64,000 bases of DNA from Cacajao melanocephalus (GCA_963573385.1 CAUYLG010070618.1:1-64000), one strand, 5' to 3'; positions 1-14,735 are shown, counted from the stretch's first letter. Notes: generated from the sequence alone by a model not told the origin. Translations and numbers: made by a program.

Positions 1-1565
1 ATATAGGCAAAAATGACTAGAAGTGTTCAGAGAAGGCTACATGGAAGCCATAGACTTCAAATGAAGTGGATGGTACAGAGGACCATGAGTTTGATTGACC
101 TTAGTAAAAGCAGGGCATCATAAGTCTATTAGTTAAGGGGTAGTCAGGAGAGAAGTAAAATCAAGAACAAGTGGGAGTTTGGGTTGTGATTTTAGGCATA
201 AGGAGAAACATATACTCCTATCTCTTTATATTCTCTTTATTTTATTATTTGTTTGCCCACAGCATCAAATAAAAACAGATAACACTCTTTGGATATGAAT
301 CTTAAGGACTTTTTAAAAATAAAAGAGATTTCTTTATCCAAAAGTACTTGGATATATAAATCTGCCTTATAAAATCAGTCATTGAAAATGTGGCAACATG
401 TATGATGCCATCTTTAAATGTCAGTATTAAGACCAATAACAGAATGTCAGTTAATGAAGGTGGCGTTACCATATTCAGTCTATCACTGGGCATTTGAACA
501 AACAAACACTCAGGGATGAGAGTTAATGGCACACAAATTATGCCCAGTTAGAAGTCAAAGCATGGGCTCTCCTAAGGCCTTTCAAATAAGATAATAGGTG
601 AGTATCACTCAATTCGTAATCTTGAATTGAGGAATTGTTTCCCAATGGGAAATCTGCATTTCAGTATTATAAAATAGAGCATAAAATTCTGGGTTAATTT
701 TTTTTAAATGTGAACACAACAGATCCCTGTATATTTATTTTAGGGTTGCATGTACATTTAAATAGAAAAGACATAACCAGTCCGATTTCCAATTCCAATG
801 AACAGGAAGCCTAGAAGGTATTAAGTTTGAGGATATCAGATTTCTTATTGGTAACATGAGAAAAAGCTCTTCTATTCAGAACCGACTGTCTCTTTTGAGC
901 TAGGAATAAAACTCACATATACATTCCTTTACTTCAATAGATGACCCCATACCTCCAGTTATCTTCCTTTAATTCAATTTTATTAAATAAAATTTATCAT
1001 ATGGTTAAAGTATGCTCAAGATATTCTTCTGGGAAAAAAAAGAAAAAACTAAGGTGAGTAAGACACAGTCCTAAAATTCAAAGAGTGGCCAAGTTCGTGG
1101 AAGAGACAGCATATTCACATGATATAATTCATATTCACATGAATTGTAGTGCAGCATCTTAAGTACAGAGGATGGGGAAGTGCAGAATGAGAGTGTCTGC
1201 TTAGAGGAAAGCACTAGAGCTCGGCCTTTAAAAGAGGATAGGTTTTCACGTGGGCAGCAAAGAGCAGAAAATTAATCTCAGGTACAGGGAACAGAAAATT
1301 GGAGAAAAGAATAAAATACTTTAACTGAATCATCCTATCTCAGAGGACTTTACACAAATGCTTAATTTTTGAAAAAAGGAACTACCAAGGAGCCTCAATG
1401 GCCCCCCTGCCCCACCCACCTCCACTCCCTGCATTTCTATTCTGAGTGAAATGTAAAATGTTGGTTCCATACACAGTGATTCATTTATCAATGAGTGCGT
1501 AGCGATACCTATTGTGCGCGCTCTATAGTGTCATTGGTACTTCTGATGTGTGTTCCAGGTACGTT
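1..1565. other. Unassigned intronic sequence
   Basis: AT-rich sequence with no coding frame of interest and no repeat I can name. A short imperfect direct repeat (two copies of a CATATTCACATGA motif near 1111 and 1131) is the only internal structure seen. Confidence 0.5.
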
Positions 1566-1650
1566 AATTCATCCATTCATTCACTCAAAAATACCACCAG
1601 GCTGCTACTGTATGCCAGGAAGTTTGCAAGACTAGGGCTGTAGAAATAAT
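1566..1650 (-). repeat. L2 LINE 3'-end remnant
   Basis: The CATTCATTCACTCA run followed by a degenerate 'tactgtatgccagga' and a flanking tract resembles the reverse complement of the L2 3' end. Short and heavily diverged. Confidence 0.5.
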
Positions 1651-2983
<1,333 letters not shown>

Positions 2984-3000
2984 CAGGTCTATAGGATTTT

Positions 3001-4499
3001 AATTGCTTCCCACATCAGGCTAAATAATGAGGCCTTGAAGGAGACAGTGTGGTATTTACACTTATTTTCAAGAGAAGGGATTACTCAAGCTATGCTGATG
3101 TAGGAAAAGTGCATCGTAAGGACCTGATTGCCAAGACTAAAATAAAATCAGTAAAATCCATGGGCGTATGGATCAGTAAACGTGAGCTTCTTAGGACAAG
3201 CAGAACTATTAGGAAATGAAAGGACATATGCCCCGCATGAGAAAAAACTCTCATCTATAAAACAAGGACTAGTACTACTGATTTGGCAAGATTGTTGCAA
3301 GAATAATGCTGGTGAAATTTGATTTGAAATAAGGACCTATTAAAATGCAAGGCATTCTACATATGTTTTTTGCTAGGTCACATCCTGAACATCTTGAGAT
3401 ATCTGTTGTAGTCATGTCTTCCCCATTGTGAGGAGTATGGGATTGAATCCTTCAGCCTTTCTCAACTGTGGCACTAAGTCATTCATTTAATGTAATGAAT
3501 GAATTCTAGGCTGGGGCTAGTTAAGAACATTTTTGGGAGAATTAAGAAAATAGTCACTCAAATCCAGTTTTCCACTCTCTGCTTCAGATGAGAACTCCTG
3601 CTGAGAAAGACTATGAGATACTAAACTATTCTTGCTCTCTGAATGAAAAACCTTAAGAAAACTTAAAAAAAAAAGATTTAAGTAAATTTTAAAGCCTCTT
3701 GCCTTGAAATATATTTCAGGATATCCCTATTGACATTTTTATGGTGAATTCCATGCTAAGATTATGGATTAACTTTTGCATTCTCTTTCCTTGTGCATTA
3801 CATTGTGCTGAGGGCTAGACACAAAGAGAAATGCAAATATTAATATTGTATGTTAATATAAATGTTAATATCTTATAATAATTATGAGCATAGAATCCAA
3901 AACTTTCAGTAATCCCTAATAACTACTTTTATAATGGTGATGAAGATGATGAAGAAGTCTGAAATACTAGTAGTTATCAAGGGAAAAAGATATTAATATC
4001 TAAGCTATAGAATTATTTCATATTTCAAGATGATTTTCTTAATAAACCGAGCAACTAAACTGACTCATGTCTTTGTGATATGAATCCACAGTTTTATTTT
4101 TACTCTGCTAGGAAGTTTTCAACATTCATTCTCGGTTTCAGTCATTTTGGTGTAAAATACTGACTAATATAAAAACAAATGTCTTTATATGTCTATTGAT
4201 GGTTTTCTCTCTATTAAACATTTTCCATGGATCATGCATGTGTTTGTGCTTTGCTTTCACACAGGAATTATAATTTCAGTACTGCAAATGAAAATCTTGA
4301 AAAGTCAGGAGGCAAGAGGGATTTAGTCCGAGATTATGAAAAGCCCTTGGCATTTGTTCTCTCTCACCTTTCCACATTCATTTCCAACTTCAAATTTATG
4401 ACGGATTTTATGATAGTACATGGTTCAAAGAGAAATAGTAATTTTTAAAAAATGCCCAGGGAAAAAACAAATAAAACTTTTATGACATCTTTTCAGAAA
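3001..4499. other. Unassigned intronic sequence
   Basis: No coding exon or confident repeat. There is a short inverted repeat around 3480-3505 (TCATTCA ... TGAATGA) and an AT-only stretch at 3835-3885. A frame at 4227-4448 has no recognisable protein features. Confidence 0.45.
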
Positions 4500-4685
4500 A
4501 CTGCAGACTGGAAGATGTTACTATGTAATGGTTCTCCAAGCATTACCTGGGAACTTGGTAGAAAAGCAGATTCACAGTTCCCACCACAGTTATGCTGAAT
4601 CTGAAACTTTGGGAGTGGGACCCAGCAATCTGGTTTAACACACTCTACTGGTGATTCCGACCAAGTTTGAGAAGCACTCTTCCTG
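4500..4685 (-). mobile_element. MER5A/B-type hAT-Charlie MITE
   Basis: Contains, in order, diverged versions of the MER5 landmarks 'cacctgggaacttgttagaa', 'tactgaatctgaaactt', 'gggacccagcaatctg' and a terminal 'gtttgagaagcact'. Non-autonomous DNA transposon fossil; the minus orientation is by comparison with the usual consensus. Confidence 0.75.
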
Positions 4686-4740
4686 AACCTCACTCTCTCA
4701 CTTAAATGACCCAGTCTTTCTAGTTTAATACATAAGCATC

Positions 4741-4827
4741 AGCACTATAAACACCACATTTAAAAGAAAATCTTTTAATAAAGATTTTTTTTAAAGATTT
4801 TCTTTTAAATGGGGTGTTTATAGTGCT
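4741..4827. repeat. Near-perfect inverted repeat, 35-bp arms, 17-bp spacer
   Basis: The left arm 4741-4775 and right arm 4793-4827 are reverse complements with one mismatch (A/C in the ACACC-CATTT part). The spacer 4776-4792 is A+T rich. Homology stops sharply at both outer ends. No flanking target duplication is evident, and the sequence does not match the MADE1 mariner palindrome. Transcribed RNA would form a long A-U-rich hairpin. Confidence 0.95.
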
Positions 4828-5342
4828 GGAAAAGACAGGAAGAATTTCCACTTCATTCTGGAAAAAAAAAAAAGTGGTGTTTCAGGCCCATCACCTTGGG
4901 GGAGGAGGGTAATATATATAAGACCTTGTATACAATTCCAGCTGGGATTATGACTGGTGACCAGTCGGTGAGGGCACTTATATGTTCACAGCTGACTATT
5001 AGAGTCACTCACAATAGAAAGCTCACAATATTCAAAGATCTGAACAGGACACATAAAATCTGTTGTTTAAAGCACCAAATATGGCTGTAGATTCACTCAG
5101 TAAATGTGAGTGACAGGAATTTTATTTTCAATTTTAAGTTCTTCTAAAAATTTATTTAAAAATAGATTCAAGTTTTCATACTCTACATGCATGCTTTTAA
5201 AACTCTATCAGTGTTTGACTCTATCAGTCATCAGGCCCCTGAGATTTGGTGGCATAGGAAATGGTAGCCACTCTATGGCAAATGCTGTCAGCATACAGAC
5301 TGTGAAAAATTCTGTTTGGAAATTGGTCTACTTGAACCAAGC
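4828..5342. other. Unassigned intronic sequence
   Basis: No nameable element. A small direct repeat, ACTCTATCAGT, occurs at about 5202 and 5219. Frames 4896-5090 and 5110-5418 show no domain and the latter runs into an LTR. Confidence 0.45.
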
Positions 5343-5791
5343 TGTTACAGGAAAGGAGTCTCAATTCAGACCCCAAGAGAGGATTCTTGGATCTCACGCA
5401 AGAAAGAATTCGGGGTGAGCCCACAGTGAAAAGCGAAAGCAAGTTGATTACATCTACTCTAGGTATAATGCTTGCATATGTATAGGATAAAGAAAGATCA
5501 TGGGGAGATGTGATGTGCTACAAGGGTTTGTGATAAAGGATTAATTTTCTTAACTGCCATATTTTGCAAGAATCAATATTATTCTCTTTAAAGCAAAATT
5601 AGGAATGCCTATGTTCTCAAGATATCTGGATATCAAGACAATTCCAAGTCTGGGTTTGTTTAGTAAACATTATCAATTTGTTCCCTCAACTGTTAGAAAT
5701 ACCTTTCAGAGAATGCAGCCCAGCAAGTCCCAGCCTCAGTTTCCTAGCCCTCACTCAAGATGGATTCACTCTGGTTCGAACGCCTCTGACA
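5343..5791 (+). mobile_element. Solo LTR of an ERV1-type endogenous retrovirus
   Basis: Starts TG and ends CA over 449 bp. The 5' part has the recognisable 'gattcttggatctcacgcaa' and 'gaaagaattcggggtgagcc' block, and the 3' part has 'aagatgga' and 'ctctggttcgaacgcctctg'. Both are hallmarks of a class I LTR family whose exact name I cannot assign. No gag, pol or env sequence is adjacent. The 4-bp flanks AAGC and AAAC nearly match, as a decayed target duplication would. Frames 5224-5442 and 5605-5871 come from this LTR. Confidence 0.75.
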
Positions 5792-6238
5792 AAACTGCAC
5801 CAAAATGTATTATATATGTGGAAACTCGTCTTCAAGCTATACAAAGCAATGCCCTATCTGTTAGAAAATAAGGACTAAACAAATTAACAAAAGGACTAGG
5901 ATGATTGAAAACATATTGGTGGCTTCTTATGAATGTTTGCCAAGACATGTATAAATAAGATAGAGATGTTAAAAGAAAAAGAATGTAAATTCTATTGTCT
6001 AATGTGTACTTCCATTTCAAATATTGAGTTCACATATTAGTAGGTATCATTCACTTAATTGGGTTCAAGAAGGCTTTTCACTGCTAATGACAAATCAATC
6101 ACCACCTCTGAAAACTGCAGTGTGTACTCATGACCTGTAGATTGTGTTGGAATTTTATATGGGGAAGTATTTAGAAAAGTTAGGAATTTGAGTTGAAAGG
6201 GAACCAGAAATTGACTTTGATTTTTCTTAAAAAGGGTC
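5792..6238. other. Unassigned intronic sequence
   Basis: AT-rich, no feature recognised. The antisense frame at 5832-6020 has no recognisable content. Confidence 0.4.
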
Positions 6239-6503
6239 AAGCCTGGGTGTGGTGGCACATGCCTGTAGTCCAGCTCACTTGAGCCCAGGAGTTCAAGACC
6301 AGCCTGCACAACATAAAGAGACATTGTCGTTAATGAAAAAAAAAATCAGCTGAATGTACTGGCATGTGCCTGTAGTCCTAACTAATTGGGAGGCTGAGAT
6401 GGGAGGATCACTTTAACCTAGGAGGTCAAGGCTGCAGTGAGCCATGATTTCACCACTGCACTCCAGCCTGGGTGACAGAGTAAGACCCTGTCTAGAAAAA
6501 AAA
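6239..6503 (+). mobile_element. Alu SINE with left-arm deletion
   Basis: Sense Alu starting 'gcctgggtgtggtggcacat', with the segment normally holding 'cagcactttgggaggc' missing from the left arm. There is an A-rich mid-linker, an intact right arm ('ctgcactccagcctgggtga') and an A-rich tail. Flanks AAAAAGGGTCAA and AAAAAGGTGTCAA look like a decayed target duplication. Old, AluJ-like. Confidence 0.9.
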
Positions 6504-7479
6504 GGAAAAAGAAAAAAAGGTGTCAAAAATCAAGGGACTTTTTTAAGAAAATGTAATTTCATATTAGCAGTCTAGTAATTGTGGATTTTTTTTTTCATTT
6601 TACAGAGAAAAAATATGTATTTAAATGGGAGCACATTTTTAAAAAGCAGTTTCTTCTTTTTGTCATGCTATTTTCATTCTTAGTATTTTAGACAGTGGAC
6701 ATGTTTTAGCATGGAATTATGTGTATGATATTCCTTTTGCCTAGCAATCACAGTACTGATAGGCTTCACATCTGTTTATTTTTAAAGAAATGTGAGCATT
6801 TTGACAGAAAACACTGTTAATGAAATTTTTTTTTAAATGGCATTCTGAACATCTTACAGGATGTTAAATTTAAAGAAAAAAAAAAGATAGTAAGACTGAG
6901 AAGGCTTTTCCAATCCTAGAGGGATTCGGAAGTAATTTCAAAACAAAGATAGAGAGAAAAACATCTCCATCCTCCAGCAACCTTTTCTCTACTTACATGA
7001 ATCTATGACTTCAAACTCTTCTTGGCTGCAAAGTGAAATATATTTTTTTAAGGGGAAGGAGGTATGAGTACTTAGGAGAGGAATAAAACAACACATATTT
7101 GATTCTGCAGTGCCAAGCTTGATTTGCCTCTGGCTTGGCCATTCCAAGAAGAGCTTAAGCTTTTTCATCTTAACTCTGATGCACAATCTTAATTTAAAAT
7201 GTATGAGACTTGCCCTGATGCACATCAGTTTCATCTGTTTCTGGTATCAACAAAATCAAAGCATCTAACTTTTTGAAACACAAAGGGATGAATTGTGAAT
7301 ACCTGGTGAGTTTCCACAAGCCAACAACCTAACACAACCACAAAAAATGTTGAGGTCACTTTGTCTGAAATGAAAAGTAGCCTAACACTGGAAAAAAGAA
7401 CATTTATTTCTGTTAGTGAAGGCATTAATAAAAGCTGCTGCCAAAATTATAGTTCCCTTTGTATTTAATAGAGAGGTTA
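6504..7479. other. Unassigned intronic sequence
   Basis: No coding or RNA gene recognised. Antisense frames at 6989-7234 and 7231-7425 lack any recognisable domain. Confidence 0.4.
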
Positions 7480-7562
7480 AAAAAATGCAGATTCTTATTC
7501 CCTTTACCTAGGGTAAAACATGAGATTCTGCATTTCTAACAGGCTCCCAGTGATGTCACTGA
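7480..7562 (+). mobile_element. MER5-type hAT-Charlie fragment
   Basis: 'aatgcagattcttattccc' followed by 'gagattctgcatttctaaca' and 'ggctcccagtgatg' matches the 3' half of MER5A-like elements. Truncated. Confidence 0.6.
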
Positions 7563-8968
7563 ACATTGTCATGTTGTGTACCAAGGGCAAATATGTATAA
7601 TTTCTTAGGAAAGAGGGACTCCTTTACACCGTCTTCACTGAGGCTAGACAAAGCTACGACAACGAATCAACTGAGAACAGATATTTTATCTAGTACAGCC
7701 TTCATCTGCACACAATGTTCAGAAAATGAAAAGGAACATTTCTCAGCCCCAATCTCCTCTTCGATAATTTGAGAGGCTTGGAAGCTTCTTCCAGACCTAA
7801 GATTTTGATGATTCCATTGAGCACTAAATAAATCCTCTGTGAATATATGAACAAGCTAGGGAATCAGTGAATTTCTAGTTACCAGGTTAACTATAAGGGG
7901 GTGGCTGTTTTGTTCTCCAGTTATCATTTCTAGAGGAGCTTGGGGGATATGTGAGTCATTTCATGAACTTTGGACAGAGTAGAACGTGTGAAATAATGGC
8001 CTGAGAGAGACAGAGTAAACGGGGAGGAAGGAAATAGAATAGGTCAGACAGACCACATTTTAAGTATTAACTTCAGGTGAGAGACCATGAATTTAAACTG
8101 AGATCAGTCCACAAGGCTGTGTTTTCTGTTATCTGTAGTCACAGCAGAGTGACTGTTTCAAAGATGTGAAATGTTCTGGGTCTCAATTTCCAGTGGGTTT
8201 TAACAAAGGTTACAATTTTGTTAGTTTGCAAAGAGTTGGTTTTAACAAGGATTGTGGTAGGCCATAGAATTGGGTCAGGTAAGGAGGGGAGTCAGGTTCT
8301 GAGGGACGGAAGCACAGGATAGGCAGTAGAATCATGGATTGTGCTTTCTGCTCCTTTGTACTTCCCTGAAGGGTTGTTGAAATGGGAATACTACAACGGG
8401 CAAGCTAGTGGTTAGAGCATGGAAGCCTTGAAACTGAAGTTATGGAAGTTTAACTATTAGTAATGGCAAGGTTTAGGGTGTGACTGCCTAAGTCACATAA
8501 TGACACGTCTCTGCTCGCAGGTATTATGGAGATGATGAAGGTATGAAAGAAAAGAAGCTGAAATGACAACTTTAAAGATGTATTTTCTAAATAGGACTAG
8601 ATTTAATACTGGCATAGGTCTTCTGTGAACCCAGTTACTTGACTTGAACGTGTATAAATGACATGCAGTATTTGACGGGGAGTTTCAGCCAACAGCTGAT
8701 AAGAAGTTTAATTTTAAACCCTGGAAAATTTGGTCAGTCAACCATATAAAAACAAGATTTAATAACCAGCAATTGACATTTTGTCCAATTACATTGGATT
8801 TTGCAGTGCCAAAAAATTATAGGCAGTGCAAATCATGCATTTGCTGTGCTACGGAGGGTTACGTGAATTCTTTGCTACAGACATGCTATATACTTTCCCT
8901 GAAATAAGCACATGTGACTGTCAGTAAGAAGGTCATTTTGAATGTGCACCTACAATAGTGACAACAGT
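7563..8968. other. Unassigned intronic sequence
   Basis: No gene recognised. The section 7850-8560 is less AT-rich than its surroundings and may hold an old LTR or LINE fragment that I cannot name. Confidence 0.35.
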
Positions 8969-9924
<956 letters not shown>

Positions 9925-10085
9925 GTAGAAGGCATGTTGGATCTGGGGTCAGACAACCAGAGTTCTTAACTTGCTCTGTGACTCCTTTGTCTCTTGTTCC
10001 TTTTCAGTAAAAGATGATATAAATGCCTACAATAGAGTGGTTATCTGTATTACATACACTGTATGGAAAGCATCTTATATAGGAC
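9925..10085 (+). mobile_element. MIR SINE
   Basis: Sense MIR: 'ggatctggggtcagacaacc', a degraded 'gctctgtgactcctttg', 'ttttcagtaaaagatgata', then the CORE region through 'tggaaagcatctta'. Ancient tRNA-derived SINE, not a functional tRNA. Confidence 0.75.
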
Positions 10086-10254
10086 CGGCTCTGTAAACCA
10101 AAGTCTGACCTTATCAGAAGCCCTTCACTGCTACAACTTTGGCACACACACACACTGCACTGGGCACTGGCAGGGGATGTGTGTGCCTAGATTTAGTAGG
10201 CATCATTGCTGTCTTAAAGAAATTACTATCTAGTGGAAAAAATTCCACTTTCAT

Positions 10255-10395
10255 ATATTCCAGCACGTATTTACAGAACATTTGCATGTGGTGGACAATA
10301 GCCTGCGTTGTGGGTCCTCAGTGAATGAGACAGACGTGGTCCTTCAACTCATGGAGCTTACATTCCGTTATCTTCCTTTCTTTTCTGTTAACACA
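10255..10395 (-). mobile_element. L2 LINE 3' remnant
   Basis: Contains 'cagtgaatgagacagacgtg' and 'actcatggagcttacattcc', the antisense of the L2 3'-terminal block, preceded by a degraded 'gtatttacagaacatttgca'. Confidence 0.75.
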
Positions 10396-12734
10396 ATTTA
10401 CATTGACCATGATGGCTACTACATCAAGTAAAATTGGATTCATCTTTCAAGGGTTCATTTATTGTGTTTTAAGAATGAAGATATTAGAAAGGCCTCTCTT
10501 ACACAAGAGCAAATATCAACTATGACAAAATAACTTGAAGTGAGATTTTCTGGGGTTATATATTTACATGAATTGTATATTATTTTTTAGACTGCCTCTT
10601 ATGTGTCATTGCTACCATTTGATTAATTTACTATGGAGGTTAAACCATAAAGACCAGAGTTAGTTCTTAATGGGCAAAAACTGAATATAGAGTGAATGTG
10701 CTCTGTCAGCTTGAATTAAAATTTAAGGGATCCTAATCGAGGCTTTTTCAAGGGTTGAATTGAGCATTTTTGAAAAAAACAGCATCTCTGGGACAGAGAA
10801 ATCACTCAGACTTCACTATGATCTCTGGGTCGTCTCAAACAGCATCCCAAAGAGAAAGTGACACTGTCCTTAGAGCAGAGATTAGTGTCAGGACAAGCTC
10901 TATGCTGTATGAAGTCAGTGACCTAGCACAAACATAAAGAGGGTTCCATGTAAGGTTATGCTTATCAGAAAAGCATTGAATGTGAACTGGAATTGTACGA
11001 TTCTCTATGAGAATGTGGCCTATAAACCTGATTATGATTTTGCAAGTTATTCCATCTGTAAACAGTGTGCATAAAATATGTTTTGTTAAAATAAAGAAAA
11101 TTGAATTCAAAGTGTGCACTAAACATTATCCTATCAGTGTGAACATCAACCTAGATAATTAGAGGCAGTCATCTCCTGTATTTCATCTTTTAACATTTCC
11201 CGGTATTATGGAACATTTCTCCTGTTCACGAATCTGCCTGCCAATGCTATAAGTTTGTATTATTTCTAAACTCTTTGAGTTATTTGGCATATAGGCAGGA
11301 TAAAAATAGTTTGAATGGATGGTATGCATTGGCATTAAATTAGCTTCAAGTCAGAACCTAGAGACTCTGAATGGCATGGTTATTTTTAAAATGGCTGACA
11401 GATCAATAGAGACTGTGGACAAAATTCTGAAAAGGTCTAATGAAAAGCATTGACACCTGTTTGGTAAGAAAATGGTTTGCCTGAATAGACACTTGCAAAG
11501 TTTGCTTTTCTGGATTGAGTAGCGAAGCAGGCAGATATTGTTGTTCTATATTGTCTCCAGGCTATCTCTGTCAGAGAGTTGTGTCATTGGGAACAAGTTA
11601 TCTTTCCCAGGGTCTTTTCAGGCTGTGTGTATTTGGACATAAAGACTAGAATTAAAGATAACAAAGAAGACAAAAGAATATACAAACAGCTCTTTGCTTC
11701 CCAAAATGTGTAGAATAGTCATATCTGCTTTCTTAGTGGTGATGGACATTGGGTTTGATTCTTCCTCAGTGCTTTTCAATGTTGGGCATCTTTTGGTTTG
11801 CTGTTTGGTAAGACACTGTCCAGGTGTCTGACTCCTGAAGCAGGATAGGATATGCTTTGTCCTGCTCATTCGCCCGAATCCTCCAGGGACACTTCAGTTC
11901 CTGGCTCTGTTAGCTTACGTGGCTCCCCATTCATGGTAAATGCTCTAGGACCATTTCCTGAGAAGAGAGAGTTTTCTACCTATCCAAGCCAAGAAGAGAG
12001 AAAAATTGAAATGTTGACTGAAAAAAAGGGTGGAGATTTCTAGTTCATTTTGTTGTTTCATGTTGGCTTATTGAAGAGTCCAATTGGGAATCCTTACACA
12101 TTTTGTAAATGCAGAAGTAGGAGAAAACTGGACGAGCAGGAAAATGAAAATGAACTTCCAGCTTTATTTCCCTGACTTCCTTGAAAATATCTTCCAGGCT
12201 TAACAGATTCATCTTAGAATTCCCAAACCTTGAAATTCTATACATTGCTACTTTCAACAATCTTCTTTCTTGCTGTTAATGTTCTGAATCTTCTTCATGC
12301 TCCAAATGAATGAATGGACTAATAAGATGTTTCTCTTTTAATTGTTTTCATAGGTAGTATACTAATTTCCCCCCTTTGAATGGATATTTAAAAGATTGTT
12401 TAAAAGTTCCCAGTAGTTTCATTTTTAATTTTTACTATTAATTATGACAGTTGTTTCTTTTTACTGTAGATAATATAAGAGAACTCAAAATGACATATAT
12501 TTATCTTTATACAGTTTATGCATTATCTTTTATCTTCTGTCTTCTTGTTCCAAAATATGAAAACTTTTTTCCTGCATTCCCTTTCTCCGTATTTTGTTGT
12601 GCTTTTTTTTTTCTAATAACTGGAGATACTTGGATTTGGATACCTGGCTGTTATTTTTGCTGTCACTTAGACACTTCCCCCTCCCAAAGAAAATCCTATG
12701 TCTAATTGTCAAAATAAAGCACACACACAAAAAT
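10396..12734. other. Unassigned intronic sequence
   Basis: 2.3 kb with no Alu and no element I can name. Frames at 10835-11119, 11618-11869 and 12451-12705 show no conserved motif and are best treated as chance. Confidence 0.4.
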
Positions 12735-13036
12735 ACTTTTTTTTAAGAGCCAGAGTCGAGTCTCAGTGGGTCACCCAGGTTGGAGTGCAGTGGCACAATC
12801 ATAACACAGTGCAACCTCGAACTCCTGAACTCAAGCCATCCTTCCACCCCAACCTCCCAAGTAGCTAGGGTGACAGGTGCATCCTGGCTAAGGTGGTTTT
12901 TCTTGTTTGTTTGTTTGTTGTTTGTAGAGATAGGGGTCTCACTATGTTGCCCAAGTTGGTCTTCAACTCCTGCGCTCAAGTGATCTGCCTGCCTCAGCCT
13001 CCCCAGGATTACAGGTGTAAGCCACAATGCTGGGGC
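12735..13036 (-). mobile_element. Alu SINE, old and highly diverged
   Basis: Antisense Alu with 'ggttggagtgcagtggcaca', 'cccaagtagctagggtgaca', a mid-linker expanded to (TTTG)n at 12903-12925 and 'tctgcctgcctcagcctccc'. The divergence suggests AluJ. Frames on both strands here are Alu shadows. Confidence 0.92.
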
Positions 13037-13479
13037 TGAAAGTAACTTTTTACAGAACAAAGAAAAGTGATGGCATGAAAAATGGTATGACTGCTGAACA
13101 GAGTTCAGTAATATGACCTATGAATAATAAATTTATTTAAAGCAGACCAGAGAAACACCTGAGAGAAAAATAATTTCTAGGGTAATAGAAGAAAACTTAT
13201 TGTTCTGATTTTTTTAAATCTAAGTTTGACAATTAAGAATTTTCTCTACTCCAGACTAAGCTTTTATCATCACTTTTTAGTATGTTCCACAATCTTAAAA
13301 AAATGTTATTTTTCATTAACTTCGAAACAAAGGCTCCAGGGTTTGACAATTGTGTGAGGGAAAGAAATTATATTTTGAGTTTAGTATTTTTGCATTCATG
13401 CTGACGTTATTTATCCCATCCTAGAGCAGCTTCTTACATTTTCATTTCATATCTGTTTTATAATTTTTTAAGCCACAGA

Positions 13480-14735
13480 AAAATTATGAATCCTAAAGAG
13501 GAAATAGAATGGGAGAATTTTTTTTTTTTGAGATAAAGTCTCTGTTGTCAGGCTGGAGTGCAGTGGCACAATCTGGGCTCACTGGAACCTCCACCTCTCG
13601 GGTTAAAGTGATTCTTCTGCCTTACCCTCCCAAGTAGCTGGGACTACAGGCATACGTCACCACAACCAGCTAATTTTTGTATTTTCAGTAGAGACGGGGT
13701 TTCACCATGTTGACCAGGATGGTCTCAATCTCCTGTCCTTGTGATCCACCTGCCTCGGCCTCCCAAAGTGCTGGGATTACAGGTGTGAGCCACTGCGCCT
13801 GGCTGAAAATATTTTTAAATTATATCTTTGATAAAGGAATTGCACACAAGTAATAAAGAACTCTTCTAATACCACAACAATGAAACGACAACTCCATTGA
13901 AAAATGAGCAAATGACTGTAACAGACATTTCTTCAGGAAGATATAGAAATAGGCAATATAAAATATGTTATCTTATTCAGTAAAAAATGCATATCAAAAC
14001 CAGTATAAGATTCCTTTTCCTACCCATTATGATTGCAGTAATCAAATAGCCATGACAACAAGCATTGGTGAGAAAGTGGAGAAATTAAAGCCCTGTCCAT
14101 TGCTGGTGAGACTGCTGCTAGAAAAATAGTTTGGTGGTTCCTCACAAGTTAAACATAGGATTACCATAGTCCCCAGCAATTTCACTACCAAGTGTATACC
14201 TAAAAAAATAAAGGCATACATCTACCCAAAAACTTGTATATGAATGCACATAGCAACATTATTCATTACAGTCAAAGTGTAGAAATAACCAGAATGTCAA
14301 TTAATGGTGAATGGCTAAAGAAATGTGGAGTAACCATACAGTGGAATATTATTCAGTCATAAAAACGTGAAGTACTGATACATGCTGCAATGTGGATGAA
14401 CTTCAGAATTATCATGCTAAGGGCAAAGAGCTACTCATAAAAGACCACATACTACGTGCTTCCATTTAGTAAGTAGGTTAGTGATTGTCTACGGCTGAAG
14501 TAGGGGATGGTAGAGGGTTGGGAGAAAATCAGAATGATTGCGAATGTGTATGGGATTACTTTCTGGAGTGATGAAAATGCTCTAAAATTGATTGTGATGA
14601 TGGCTGCACATCCTAGAGAAGTTATGAATAGGTGAATATATTAAAAACATCAAATTGTATACTTTAAATGGATGAATTGCATGGAAGTAAGTGTATGAAT
14701 TATATCTTAATAAAGCTGTTTTAAAAAGGCATAGC
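13480..14735 (+). mobile_element. L1M-type LINE 3' end (ORF2 C-terminus plus 3' UTR), split by an Alu
   Basis: Starts in ORF2 ('aatagaatgggagaa'), is interrupted by the Alu at 13518-13804, and resumes at 13805 ('ataaagaactcttctaatac', 'gcaaatgactgtaacagaca'). It runs through 'ggaatattattcagtcataa', 'gatacatgctgcaatgtgga' and 'taaaagaccacata' to the terminal 'ttgtatactttaaatgg' and 'cttaataaagctgtttt'. Every frame is broken by stops and indels. Pre-primate or early-primate L1. Confidence 0.9.
13518..13804 (-). mobile_element. Alu SINE nested in L1
   Basis: Antisense Alu with T-tail, 'caggctggagtgcagtggca', 'tagagacggggtttcaccat' and 'gtgagccactgcgcctggct'. It is less diverged than its neighbours and looks AluS-like. 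It sits inside the L1 at 'gaatgggaga | gaaaatattt', so it postdates that L1. Confidence 0.95.

Noticed and set aside
4741..4827. MADE1 (mariner) palindromic MITE
   Set aside because: Arm sequence and spacer length differ from the MADE1 consensus, and no TA target duplication borders the arms.
9925..10085. tRNA-like similarity
   Set aside because: It is the tRNA-derived head of a MIR element and does not form a cloverleaf; the same applies to the other MIR copies.
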